This document shows positions 8,919 through 16,387 of a stretch of DNA of 64,000 bases, one piece after another. Each line of letters begins with the position of its first letter. The stretch's first letter is position 1. Origin of the DNA: Candidatus Nitrosopumilus sp. (lineage in GTDB: Archaea > Thermoproteota > Nitrososphaeria > Nitrososphaerales > Nitrosopumilaceae); NCBI GenBank assembly GCA_025699075.1, contig JAILWG010000002.1:182048-246047 (forward strand), given 5' to 3'. The notes below the pieces were generated by a model. That model was not told the DNA's origin, made no database searches, and was given only the letters and a program-made list of their open reading frames with translations. Both the position numbers and the translations under genes were made by a program.

Positions 8919-9020
8919 GAAAGCTGACCATCGCGGAATAACCTTTACACAGCCCTGCAGTATGCTCAGACCGGTAAACAATTACCATCGTTTAGACAAT
9001 AGGAAATTGTGTCAGCTTTC
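8919..9020. other. 102-bp inverted-repeat element, candidate structured RNA
   Basis: A perfect 10-bp inverted repeat GAAAGCTGAC (8919-8928) / GTCAGCTTTC (9011-9020) encloses two smaller hairpins: GGTAA-ACAA-TTACC and ACAAT-AGGAA-ATTGT. No reading frame of note lies inside. A TATA-like TATATAC (minus-strand sense) lies just right of it and TTTTAAA just left. It could be a small non-coding RNA or a remnant of a miniature element; the strand is undecided. The rest of the 8885-9094 gap shows nothing else. Confidence 0.4.
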
Positions 9021-9094
9021 TGTAGTATATACGCAATTATGAAATAAAAAGTAGATCCTAAATCTCAACTGCTGCTAATTACTTGCGATCAAAA

Positions 9095-10558
9095 CTATGT
9101 TTTGATAAATCCATTGTTTATCATCCATTGAATACTCTTGAAAAACTCATCATCCGATAACAGTCCTTGACTCCACCATCCTGCATCTTTTCTTAACCAT
9201 GATGGTAAATTAGGTTCAGACTCTCCTTCTGATGGAGTTCCATCCTTTATTATGATGATTTCTTTCTTTATCATATACTCAAGGCCTGATGCAAAATCAT
9301 TATCAGTAATCTGCGTCAATGACCACCACTTTGCATTCTTTCTAACCCAGTCCGGTATTTTGGATGTTGTCTCAACAAAATACTTTCCGTCATCCATAAT
9401 GCATTGTCTTGGATGAGATTCTATTATGTCGTATCCAGATTCAATACAGTCCTTGAAACTATCGATTACATCCAGTGGAATAATTCTAAGAATTTTGTCG
9501 TCATTTGTTTTAGGATCTCCTCGTCCGTCATGGTTGCTGGTAAGAATATACAAAAATCCGTCTGGCCCTGTTTGAACATCTCTTAATCTTCCGAATTCGC
9601 CTTGGAACAATCTTTCATCTGATAGAACCAAATTGTTTTTCAAATCAAAATCGATCAAATGCAAATGATTTCCCCTTAATGTGGCAACAAAATATTTGCC
9701 ATTCCAGTCTGGAAATTTATCCCCATAGTAAAATTCAGCACCTGATGGTGCCCATGTATCTTGGCCTGTATGCAAAATAGGGTTTACTAATCCATCTTGT
9801 GTCTCATCACCAATTATGTCAGGCCATCCGTAATTTGAGCCTGGGATTATCACATTTATCTCGTCATGTGCTACTCCTCTCCATCCCGATGGCCCGTGCT
9901 CTGTTGCAACAAGATTTCCTGATTCGTCCCAATCAATCCCCTGTGGATTTCTGTGCCCTATTGAATAAATTGGAGAATCTGAAAATGGATTGTCTTGTGG
10001 AATTGTTCCGTCAGAATTAATTCTTAGAATTTTCCCCCCAAGTGAATTTAGGTCCTGAGCCAAACCGGGATTTGCGGCTTCACCTGTTGTGATGTAGAGT
10101 TTTCCATCTGGCCCAAATTTTATTCTCCCACCATCATGGAATGGTCCGCCAGGAATCCCATCTAGCAATACTTTGTCTTCATTTAATGTTTGATCTACTA
10201 GCTGGAATCTGACAAGCTTGTTTGTAGTTGTTAGAAATTCGTTGTAAGTGTAATAGATGTAGATGTAGTTGTTTTCCTCAAAGTTTGGATCAACTGCAAT
10301 TCCTAACATTCCTCCTTCTATGCCTCCTACATTAAGTGACAGGAGTGGCTCTTCTAGCAACTCTCCATTTTGAATTGCTCTTAGATGTCCATCTCTTTCA
10401 GAAAACAGGATTGTACCATCAGGAGTCCAGTCTATACTCCATGGGATTCTTAGGTTATCAGCTACTGTCTCTACACTAACACCATACTCTGGATAGTCTT
10501 GAGCATATGCTAAGGGAATTACAAAAAACAAGATTGATGCAAAAATAATTTGTTTCAA
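9095..10558 (-). CDS. Secreted PQQ-dependent sugar dehydrogenase-type beta-propeller protein
   Basis: 487 residues with signal peptide 1-19 (ends AYAQ). Residues about 25-350 are a glucose/sorbosone dehydrogenase propeller: LRIPWSIDWTPDGTILFSERDG, GGMLGIAVDPNFEENNYIYIYYT, PGGPFHDGGRIKFGPDGKLYITTGE and GHRNPQGIDWD are all family signatures, including the catalytic His region (FHDGGR). A Cys-containing module follows (DCIESGYDIIESHPRQCIMDDG), then two copies of a thaumarchaeal surface repeat (IPDWVRKNAKWWS and LPSWLRKDAGWWS). The protein probably oxidises sugars or aldehydes outside the cell. Whether PQQ is available is unknown. The same Cys module appears in the protein at 16388. Confidence 0.88.
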   Translation of the reverse strand: MKQIIFASILFFVIPLAYAQDYPEYGVSVETVADNLRIPWSIDWTPDGTILFSERDGHLRAIQNGELLEEPLLSLNVGGIEGGMLGIAVDPNFEENNYIYIYYTYNEFLTTTNKLVRFQLVDQTLNEDKVLLDGIPGGPFHDGGRIKFGPDGKLYITTGEAANPGLAQDLNSLGGKILRINSDGTIPQDNPFSDSPIYSIGHRNPQGIDWDESGNLVATEHGPSGWRGVAHDEINVIIPGSNYGWPDIIGDETQDGLVNPILHTGQDTWAPSGAEFYYGDKFPDWNGKYFVATLRGNHLHLIDFDLKNNLVLSDERLFQGEFGRLRDVQTGPDGFLYILTSNHDGRGDPKTNDDKILRIIPLDVIDSFKDCIESGYDIIESHPRQCIMDDGKYFVETTSKIPDWVRKNAKWWSLTQITDNDFASGLEYMIKKEIIIIKDGTPSEGESEPNLPSWLRKDAGWWSQGLLSDDEFFKSIQWMINNGFIKT

Positions 10559-10630
10559 TAGGATTAGTTGATTGCTTTAACAATTAAGGCTAACTGATTT
10601 TTAAAAAATTGGAACTTAAGACCAGCAACG

Positions 10631-10660
10631 GTTAGTTGTTTGGTGAGAGTTCCAACTGAC
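10631..10660 (+). other. Intergenic hairpin
   Basis: GTTAGTTG (10631-10638) can pair with CAACTGAC (10653-10660), 8 bp with one G-U, in the 185-bp gap before the gene at 10744. It has no T-tract directly after it, so I do not call it a terminator. The rest of the gap holds only a TATA-like GTTATATG near 10712. Confidence 0.3.
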
Positions 10661-10743
10661 TATGATAATATGAATTTTGTATTTAGGGCGTACTGATCAA
10701 TTCTACGTTCTGGTTATATGCAAAGTATCTTGTCAATGATTCT

Positions 10744-11412
10744 ATGCGAAAACTTTCGATACCATTCATGTTATTATTTGCAGTATCGACAATACCTGTT
10801 TACGCACAAAACGTCCAATTTGATGAGAATGAAGAAAAAATTCGAGCAGAAATTTCTGAATGTAAAGACAAAATTGCGGCAGATGATTCTTTAACTGATG
10901 CTTCAAAGACTGTACAACAAAAACAATGCTCATCTGAAATTAGAAAAAAATATGCTGAAATTGCACTAACATTTGAGCAACAAAATGATATGAAAATAAG
11001 ATTGCAAAATCTTCAGAAATGTGAAGATTGGCATTCTCAATACAAGTTCCTAGATGAAACAAATTTTAGAATTCAGAAAAATGCCCAAATGGTGCAAAGT
11101 TGCATAACTCTGTACAACGATCCACTATGGACATATTCTGGAGATGAAAGGAAAGAAAAACTATCTGACAGACTAGATGCAATTCTTGCAGAAACTCCTG
11201 TCAAGACCAATGTTTCTAATGAATCCCTAAAAAATACTCAATACGAAGTTGACAGAATTCATTCCTTGGAGAAAAAAATTGCAGAGTTGGAGGAAAGACT
11301 GCACAACAAGGATCTGATTATTCGTGAACAGATGAATGTGATTTCTAATCTTGCAAATTCACTAAGAAATGCAATTTTCAATGGAATTCAATCTGTAAAT
11401 CCATTTGTTTAG
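10744..11412 (+). CDS. Secreted coiled-coil protein of unknown function
   Basis: 222 residues. The signal peptide is residues 1-21 (MRKLSIPFMLLFAVSTIPVYA). The mature part is mainly alpha-helical, with four to five cysteines (SECKDK, QKQCSSE, LQKCEDW, QSCITLY) in positions suggesting disulfides in an exported protein. A clear coiled coil covers about residues 175-215 (VDRIHSLEKKIAELEERL). I recognise no family. It is flanked by a divergent sugar-dehydrogenase gene and a histidine kinase on the opposite strand. Confidence 0.7.
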   Translation: MRKLSIPFMLLFAVSTIPVYAQNVQFDENEEKIRAEISECKDKIAADDSLTDASKTVQQKQCSSEIRKKYAEIALTFEQQNDMKIRLQNLQKCEDWHSQYKFLDETNFRIQKNAQMVQSCITLYNDPLWTYSGDERKEKLSDRLDAILAETPVKTNVSNESLKNTQYEVDRIHSLEKKIAELEERLHNKDLIIREQMNVISNLANSLRNAIFNGIQSVNPFV

Positions 11413-11796
11413 AATAACGAAATAGGAAACGAGGTACAACGGAAGACCTAACGGATTTCTTACACTCCTTTTCTGCGTCTTCCTTTTCCTATCTGCCCAC
11501 TTCCTCAAAGTTTACTCTCTGAATATCAGCAGGTATGATAGTCCTCGTCAACTAATATATGTAAAAATAAAATTTAAAGTATTCTGGATGGATTCTTTAA
11601 ATTCATTTAGATATGCTCTCAAAAACACACAAATTTACAAGATCCTTTTGATCTTCTTTATTATTCACTGTTGCTTACAGGTATTGAAGACAGAAATTTC
11701 GATATCCGAACGCAATCTCTTATTGTCGTTTTGCATGTCAACGCATTTTGCTTGACATTGTAAAGGATAACCCGCAGAAAACTTCTGTCTTCTGTT
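11413..11796. other. 384-bp gene-free convergent region with an imperfect stem
   Basis: No convincing gene is seen between the convergent genes ending at 11412 and 11797. A foldable segment lies at 11422-11492: ATAGGAAA and GGAAGAC, separated by 11 nt, pair with GTCTTCC and TTTCCTAT on the other arm. This could be a terminator-like or small RNA structure. The remainder is AT-rich and unremarkable. Confidence 0.35.
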
Positions 11797-13245
11797 TTAC
11801 TTATTTTGTGGTAATTCAATAATGAATCTGGTTGGGTTATTTTTGACTGAAATTTTTCCACCATGCTGTTCTATGATTGATTTGCAACTTGCTAGTCCTA
11901 ATCCGGTACCCTCCTGTTTAGTTGTAAATAGTGGCTCAAATATTTTCCCTAGTTTGTCTTCTGGAATGCCTGGCCCATTGTCTTCAACCTGAATCATTAT
12001 GCTGTTGTCTCTACTTTCTGATGTGATCTTTATTTTTCCATTCTCATCCGTTGCCTGAATTGCATTGATGAGCAGATTGATCAAAACAACCTTCATCAAT
12101 TCAAAATCACATTTTATCTCATTATCTACATTCACAAATTTCACTTTTTCTGCTTCTGGAATGTCTCGAATTACAGAATCTATGATTTTTTTTAATGGCT
12201 GATTTGTTAGCTTCAAAGGTTTACCCTTTACAAAGTCTAACACATTATCTATTTGATGAGTAATTCTGTACATTGCATCATCCACTCTTTGAAATTTCTT
12301 TAACTCTTCCTCACTCAAATCCCTCTTTGCTTTCATTATATCCAATGATACTTTGATTACCGTTAGAGGATTTCTAATATCATGAGCCAGACGGGATGCG
12401 AGCTCTCCAATTGAGGATAATTTTTCCTGTTTGAGAATCTTTGATTTATAATTTCCAAGATCTTTTGACATTTTATCTAGAGATACCATGATCTCATTTG
12501 CATCTGAATTCTTTGAATTAGGATTAATTTCCACAGTCTCTCCATTTGCAATTTTTTTTGTTATTGCAATTAGTCTGTTTATTGGGATTGAGACAAATTT
12601 TGATGTTAATACAACTATGATTGTTGCAATAACTACTCCAAATACTAAAGACATGATTCCTAATGTGGCCATTTTTTCTTCTATTTGAGAAATTTTGGAT
12701 TGCGTATTTTCCATTCCACGAATTTCCATTTTTGAAGCGTCTTCTACTGTATTATGAAATTGATCTCCAATTGACAATAATAATGGCAATGCCGTAAAAC
12801 GCGAAATCTCTCCGTTTTCATATTGTTTTATGATTGAATCATTGCTTTCCATTTTTTGCTGCATTAGTTTGATGTACTCATGCATTTGGTCTTGCATCAT
12901 CGTTGGTGCTAAAAATTGTCCTCGTGAATTTTTAGCTAAAGATAGACTAGCATATTGTTCTATTTGCTCATCAAAAATGTCTCTGTCTACTTGATATGCG
13001 TCTCTAATTTCTTGAATTTTTTTATCAGAAACACCCCTTTGAATTATTTCCATACTTTGCATGTGCATCATCTGAAAATTGAGTTTGATCTCATTTAAAA
13101 TGGAAATTGCTGGGATGCTCATATTTTTGTGATATTCTGAAACATGTTTGATCTCTTGAGAAAATTCCCACTGGACATAACTCGATATGGCAAAAATTGT
13201 AAAAAGCATGAAAAATCCAATGATGATAACTGATCTTGTTCGCAA
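11797..13245 (-). CDS. Membrane sensor histidine kinase (HAMP, HisKA, HATPase)
   Basis: 482 residues. Two membrane helices (about 7-27 and 195-217) flank an extracytoplasmic helical sensor of about 165 residues that resembles a four-helix-bundle chemoreceptor-type domain. HAMP follows (about 218-270), then HisKA with H-box ELASRLAHDIRNPLTVIK (His near 288) and HATPase_c with N-box LINLLINAIQATDENGK, G1 DNGPGIPE and G2 GTGLGLAS. All catalytic motifs look intact. No response regulator is adjacent, so its partner is unknown. Archaeal orphan kinases of this build are common in thaumarchaea. The signal sensed cannot be predicted. Confidence 0.92.
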   Translation of the reverse strand: MRTRSVIIIGFFMLFTIFAISSYVQWEFSQEIKHVSEYHKNMSIPAISILNEIKLNFQMMHMQSMEIIQRGVSDKKIQEIRDAYQVDRDIFDEQIEQYASLSLAKNSRGQFLAPTMMQDQMHEYIKLMQQKMESNDSIIKQYENGEISRFTALPLLLSIGDQFHNTVEDASKMEIRGMENTQSKISQIEEKMATLGIMSLVFGVVIATIIVVLTSKFVSIPINRLIAITKKIANGETVEINPNSKNSDANEIMVSLDKMSKDLGNYKSKILKQEKLSSIGELASRLAHDIRNPLTVIKVSLDIMKAKRDLSEEELKKFQRVDDAMYRITHQIDNVLDFVKGKPLKLTNQPLKKIIDSVIRDIPEAEKVKFVNVDNEIKCDFELMKVVLINLLINAIQATDENGKIKITSESRDNSIMIQVEDNGPGIPEDKLGKIFEPLFTTKQEGTGLGLASCKSIIEQHGGKISVKNNPTRFIIELPQNK

Positions 13246-13296
13246 ATTTTACACTGATGTATTCTGACTTTAAAAATGATATGTAAATGATGCTCT

Positions 13297-13965
13297 CTAA
13301 AAACCTGATATTTTTGTCAATTTCTTTGCTTTTGCAAATACCTCCGACCACTGAGTCCAGGTAAGTCTTCCTGTCTGTGTGTTTTGTTTTGATGGATGGT
13401 ATGATGTTAGAATTTTGATTTTATCATATGAGAATAATCTGTTATGTCCAAACTTTTCTGGTTTTACTTTGTACAGTTTACATGTTACATCATATGCTAT
13501 TTTTCCAAGACACAAAACCGTTGTTATGTTTTTTAGAATTTCTTTTTCTTGCTCCAAATATCCAAAACATGTTTGCATCTCTTCTCTTGTTGGTTTGTTT
13601 TGAGGTGGTGCACATCTTACTGCAGCTGTAATGAATGCATTGTGTAAAATTAATCCGTCATTAGCTGTTTGACTGGTTGGCATTGACGCAAATCCATACT
13701 TATGCATCACTTTAGCTAGCCAATCTCCTGATGAATCTCCTGTAAACATTCTTCCGGTTCTGTTTCCACCATGAGCAGCCGGTGCTAATCCTACAATCAG
13801 TAATCGTGCATTAATATCGCCAAATCCTGATAATGGTTTTCCATAGTATTTTTCTTCCTTGAATCGTCTTACTTTGTTTTTTGCAATCTCTCTGATATAT
13901 TCAGACAGTCTGGGACATTTTTTGCATCTGGTAATCTTCTTGTTTAACGATTCAATTGTTCTCAT
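13297..13965 (-). CDS. Uracil-DNA glycosylase, family 5 (UDGb-type)
   Basis: 222 residues. Four cysteines typical of the 4Fe-4S glycosylases are present: the CKKCPRL pair near the N-terminus and two more in VRCAPP and MQTCFGYLE. Motif 1 is GLAPAAHGGNRTGRMFTGD, the version without the usual catalytic Asp/Asn/Glu that defines family 5 (UDGb). The C-terminal motif is SYHPSKQNTQTGR. The enzyme removes uracil and some other deaminated bases at the start of base excision repair. It lies just upstream of the histidine kinase gene on the same strand, about 50 bp apart. Confidence 0.9.
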   Translation of the reverse strand: MRTIESLNKKITRCKKCPRLSEYIREIAKNKVRRFKEEKYYGKPLSGFGDINARLLIVGLAPAAHGGNRTGRMFTGDSSGDWLAKVMHKYGFASMPTSQTANDGLILHNAFITAAVRCAPPQNKPTREEMQTCFGYLEQEKEILKNITTVLCLGKIAYDVTCKLYKVKPEKFGHNRLFSYDKIKILTSYHPSKQNTQTGRLTWTQWSEVFAKAKKLTKISGF

Positions 13966-13985
13966 GTAAATTCATAATTTTCAAA

Positions 13986-14591
13986 CTATGAAAATTTGTC
14001 CGTAAAAACAACTTTGTCAAGAGGTAGTTGTCCTCCACGTGGCATTGCAGGTTGAATCTGCTTTCCAATTGCAATCATCATTGATATAACATGATCATCT
14101 GGCAATTTGATAATCTCAGCAACTTTTTCAGGATCAAAACCTATCATTGCGTTTGAATCATAACCCATTGATTTTGCCGCAAGCATGATGGTCTGAGCTG
14201 CAATTCCGCAAGATCTCATGGCTTCATCTCTTTGCAATTCGTCTTTTCCTTCATAAAATGGCCCCATTGCAGATACTAGAAATTCTTGAGCATCTTTTGG
14301 AGCATTTTTCCAATATTGGGCAGGATTGTCTTTCCATGCCTTCAAATCCGCACAAATTACGATAAGTAATGATGCGTCAGTCACTTGAGGTTGGTTCCAT
14401 GCTGCTGCACTAATCTCTTTTCTTATTTCAGGATTTTTTACTATGACAAATCTCCAGTTCTGCATGTTAAATGATGTAGGCGATAAAACTGCCAATGATA
14501 GCAGCTTGGTCACTTCATCATCTGTAAGTTTGTGATTTGGATCATAGTTCTTTACAGAACGACGTTCTTTGATTGCATCAAACGTATCCAT
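13986..14591 (-). CDS. Nitroreductase-family FMN oxidoreductase
   Basis: 201 residues from the ATG at 14591 (MDTFDAIKERRSVKNYDPNHKLT). The R-R-S-V-K-N-Y opening and SPTSFNMQNWRFVIV segment are the FMN-binding hallmarks of the nitroreductase family. SCGIAAQTIMLAAKSMGYDSNAMIGFD is the usual central helix and loop. The family reduces nitro-compounds, quinones or enones with NAD(P)H; the physiological substrate here is unknown. It is in the same orientation as the osmC gene upstream and only 20 bp from the UDG gene downstream. Confidence 0.9.
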   Translation of the reverse strand: MDTFDAIKERRSVKNYDPNHKLTDDEVTKLLSLAVLSPTSFNMQNWRFVIVKNPEIRKEISAAAWNQPQVTDASLLIVICADLKAWKDNPAQYWKNAPKDAQEFLVSAMGPFYEGKDELQRDEAMRSCGIAAQTIMLAAKSMGYDSNAMIGFDPEKVAEIIKLPDDHVISMMIAIGKQIQPAMPRGGQLPLDKVVFTDKFS

Positions 14592-14649
14592 CAATCTGAT
14601 GATGCGCCATCTGTATTTAATTTTTGTAAAGAACTCACCTGCACATCAC

Positions 14650-15219
14650 CTAGTTTGCTAAACTGACATTAATTGGAGTTGGTCTTGATACTGTATTTGC
14701 TACAGGGGAGACGTTCTTTGCAAGCTCAATTAATTCCTGCAAAACTTCTTTAGATGCATCTGATTCGATTTTGAATGAGATGTTGATTCCTTGATATCCT
14801 GGATTTACGGATTTATCAATCTGTAGCAATCCTTGAAGATCAATGTCTCCTTCTAGTGTTGATTCTATTGAATCGATTTTTACTCCTCTAGCTGCTGCAT
14901 GGCATACAAGGCTTGTTGTAATACATCCTGCTAGTCCTGCAAGTAGATATTCAACTGGATTTGCACCAATGTCATTACCCAATAAAATCTGAGGTTCGTC
15001 CTTGACAAAGACATGTGGTTTGCTTCTAGTGTGGGTTTTACATGCACCATAGAATTCGTTTACAGTTGTACGGTTTGTAGTACCTCCAATCCATTTGTTG
15101 TGAGCACGAAAATTGAATTTTGCAATTTCATTGTGCTCTTTGATGTGATCAATCGTATCAAAAAGCTGACTGACATTCACACCATTGACTATTCTTGTTT
15201 GGGTTTTTGTTGTTTGCAT
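14650..15219 (-). CDS. OsmC-family protein (redox-active)
   Basis: 189 residues. The core has GNDIGANPVEYLLAGLAGCITTSLVCHAAARGVKIDSIESTLEGDIDLQG, the OsmC/YhfA pattern with a cysteine at the strand-helix junction (AGCITT) and a second in LVCHA. OsmC/Ohr proteins detoxify organic peroxides through such cysteines. Divergent from it is an RHH regulator, and the shared 82-bp promoter region carries repeated ATGATATCAT operators, two of which sit 5-22 bp upstream of this ATG. It is likely repressed by that regulator and released under a stress signal; that is inference from arrangement. Confidence 0.88.
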   Translation of the reverse strand: MQTTKTQTRIVNGVNVSQLFDTIDHIKEHNEIAKFNFRAHNKWIGGTTNRTTVNEFYGACKTHTRSKPHVFVKDEPQILLGNDIGANPVEYLLAGLAGCITTSLVCHAAARGVKIDSIESTLEGDIDLQGLLQIDKSVNPGYQGINISFKIESDASKEVLQELIELAKNVSPVANTVSRPTPINVSLAN

Positions 15220-15223
15220 AATT

Positions 15224-15241
15224 ATGATATCATGATATCAT
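15224..15241. promoter_or_regulatory. Overlapping double ATGATATCAT operator at osmC
   Basis: Two perfect palindromes ATGATATCAT at 15224-15233 and 15232-15241 overlap with an 8-bp step, directly in front of the osmC start codon (15219). A TATA-like TATATTAATA (15242-15251) sits about 25 bp from that start, so a bound repressor would cover the transcription start. Confidence 0.65.
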
Positions 15242-15260
15242 TATATTAATATTACTTTAT

Positions 15261-15278
15261 TTGCTATCATGATATCAT
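15261..15278. promoter_or_regulatory. Second ATGATATCAT operator with degenerate partner
   Basis: A perfect ATGATATCAT at 15269-15278 is preceded with the same 8-bp step by TTGCTATCAT (15261-15270, 8 of 10 matches). It lies just upstream of TTTATATAA (15281-15289), a likely TATA box for the regulator gene at 15302. Confidence 0.6.
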
Positions 15279-15301
15279 AATTTATATAATCATAGGCATA
15301 A

Positions 15302-15311
15302 ATGATATCAT
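15302..15311. promoter_or_regulatory. Operator copy over the regulator start codon
   Basis: A fourth perfect ATGATATCAT begins with the ATG of the RHH regulator itself, so it also encodes residues 1-3 (Met-Ile-Ser). This placement fits autoregulation. Confidence 0.5.
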
Positions 15312-15970
15312 TGACAAAAGATATTCTAGTTCGTGGATTTGACGATTCTACACATTCTGATCTAGGAAAAAAGGCAGACCAGATGGGAGTCTCAATTAAC
15401 TCAATTGTAAAAGATGCCGTAGAACAGTGGCTTGACAAAAAGACTGATGCACCACATGTTCATGACTTGTTGATTTATTCAGATGAAAAATCCATGAACA
15501 ATTTTTTAAAGTCTTTAGATAGAATGACTAACAATACAGAGTGGTTCAAGTCGTTTGCTGCACCACCAAAACACCATGCAGAAAAAATATTATCAAAACT
15601 TGATTGGTTCAACGGAACTATAAAGCCATACCGTCCTCATGGTACAGACGGTTCTAAATACTGTGGCCAAGTAATCCAAAAAATTTCCAAAGAATCAAAA
15701 AAACAACCCTTATGCTGTGTTGACTTTGTAATTACCGATGTTGCAAACAATTCCTTTTCACATGCAATGAAGCTTGAGCAAAGTTATGATGATGCAAGAT
15801 TGCCCGGCTTGATGTTTTGCCCATACAAGGCAAGTGATCTAATGAACTCAGACATTACTGATATGATTGAATTATTTTTGATGCACGACAGAATTTTTGT
15901 ACTAAAAAATGATGATATCTACAAACTAAATATCACAAAAGAAAGCATTCACAAAATCTTTTTGAATTAA
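15302..15970 (+). CDS. Ribbon-helix-helix transcriptional regulator with C-terminal sensor-like domain
   Basis: 222 residues. Residues 1-45 (LTKDILVRGFDDSTHSDLGKKADQMGVSINSIVKDAVEQWL) match the Arc/CopG ribbon-helix-helix fold: a short strand, then two helices with the GVSINSIV turn. The remaining 170 residues form a domain I do not recognise, with HHAEKIL, PLCCVDFVITDVANNSFSHA and LMHDRIFVLKNDD; the Cys-Cys pair and histidines could sense redox state or metal. It diverges from osmC, and ATGATATCAT repeats fill the shared promoter, one over its own start codon. I infer an autoregulated repressor of osmC. RHH dimers binding tandem palindromes with about one-turn or shorter spacing is usual for the fold. 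Confidence 0.75.
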   Translation: MISLTKDILVRGFDDSTHSDLGKKADQMGVSINSIVKDAVEQWLDKKTDAPHVHDLLIYSDEKSMNNFLKSLDRMTNNTEWFKSFAAPPKHHAEKILSKLDWFNGTIKPYRPHGTDGSKYCGQVIQKISKESKKQPLCCVDFVITDVANNSFSHAMKLEQSYDDARLPGLMFCPYKASDLMNSDITDMIELFLMHDRIFVLKNDDIYKLNITKESIHKIFLN

Positions 15971-16104
15971 TTTTGTGAAGTACTTTCAATAAAATGGGAT
16001 TCTAGATTTCCGCAACTATTTTCATAGTGCATAATGATTCCGTGTTCTAGTTTAGTTGTTCCTATGTATTTCATGATGTGTCTTGCAATTTTTTTACTTA
16101 ACAA
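15967..16104 (-). CDS. Small hypothetical protein (about 45 aa)
   Basis: A minus-strand frame from a TTG at 16104, with an internal ATG at 16074, ends overlapping the stop of the regulator gene by 4 bp. The residues read LSKKIARHIMKYIGTTKLEHGIIMHYENSCGNLESHFIEST, with one Cys and four His. It looks like a real small soluble protein by composition, but I recognise no family. It starts 16 bp after the end of the next small gene, so the two may be cotranscribed. Confidence 0.4.
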   Translation of the reverse strand: MLSKKIARHIMKYIGTTKLEHGIIMHYENSCGNLESHFIESTSQN

Positions 16105-16120
16105 AATGCGTGTTCAAAAG

Positions 16121-16216
16121 CTACAGCTGTTCCGAATCTCTATCTAGATTAATCCCTACTGATTCGGCCCACTTTGCAAGCTCTTCTATGAACTCCTCTT
16201 CCTTTTGTGTAAGCAT
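16121..16216 (-). CDS. Small acidic hypothetical peptide (31 aa)
   Basis: ATG at 16216 opens a 31-codon frame MLTQKEEEFIEELAKWAES followed by VGINLDRDSEQL. It is amphipathic and acidic, probably one helix. It is upstream of the other small gene on the same strand. The region 16217-16387 before the next gene shows no further frame. Confidence 0.4.
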   Translation of the reverse strand: MLTQKEEEFIEELAKWAESVGINLDRDSEQL

Positions 16217-16387
16217 AAATCACATATGCAATTTGCAATAAAAGAAATTACTGATAATTTGTTCATGTCTGTTCTATGAATATAGAATGACTATGCCAAA
16301 AACTGATCAAATCGGACATTATTGCATATAACAATTACCCAGAGATCATTCGTGTTTCTTTATATCCATGATGCTTGAAGGCATGTA

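Noticed and set aside
8919-9020. Inverted-repeat element considered as tRNA, 5S rRNA, SRP RNA or RNase P RNA
   Set aside because: None of their conserved sequence motifs (TTCAAAT arm, GGAAG SRP loop, RNase P conserved regions) is present.
11661-11864. 67-codon minus-strand frame overlapping the end of the histidine kinase
   Set aside because: It overlaps the kinase 3' end in another frame, has no family-like features and no ribosome-binding or TATA signal that I can see.
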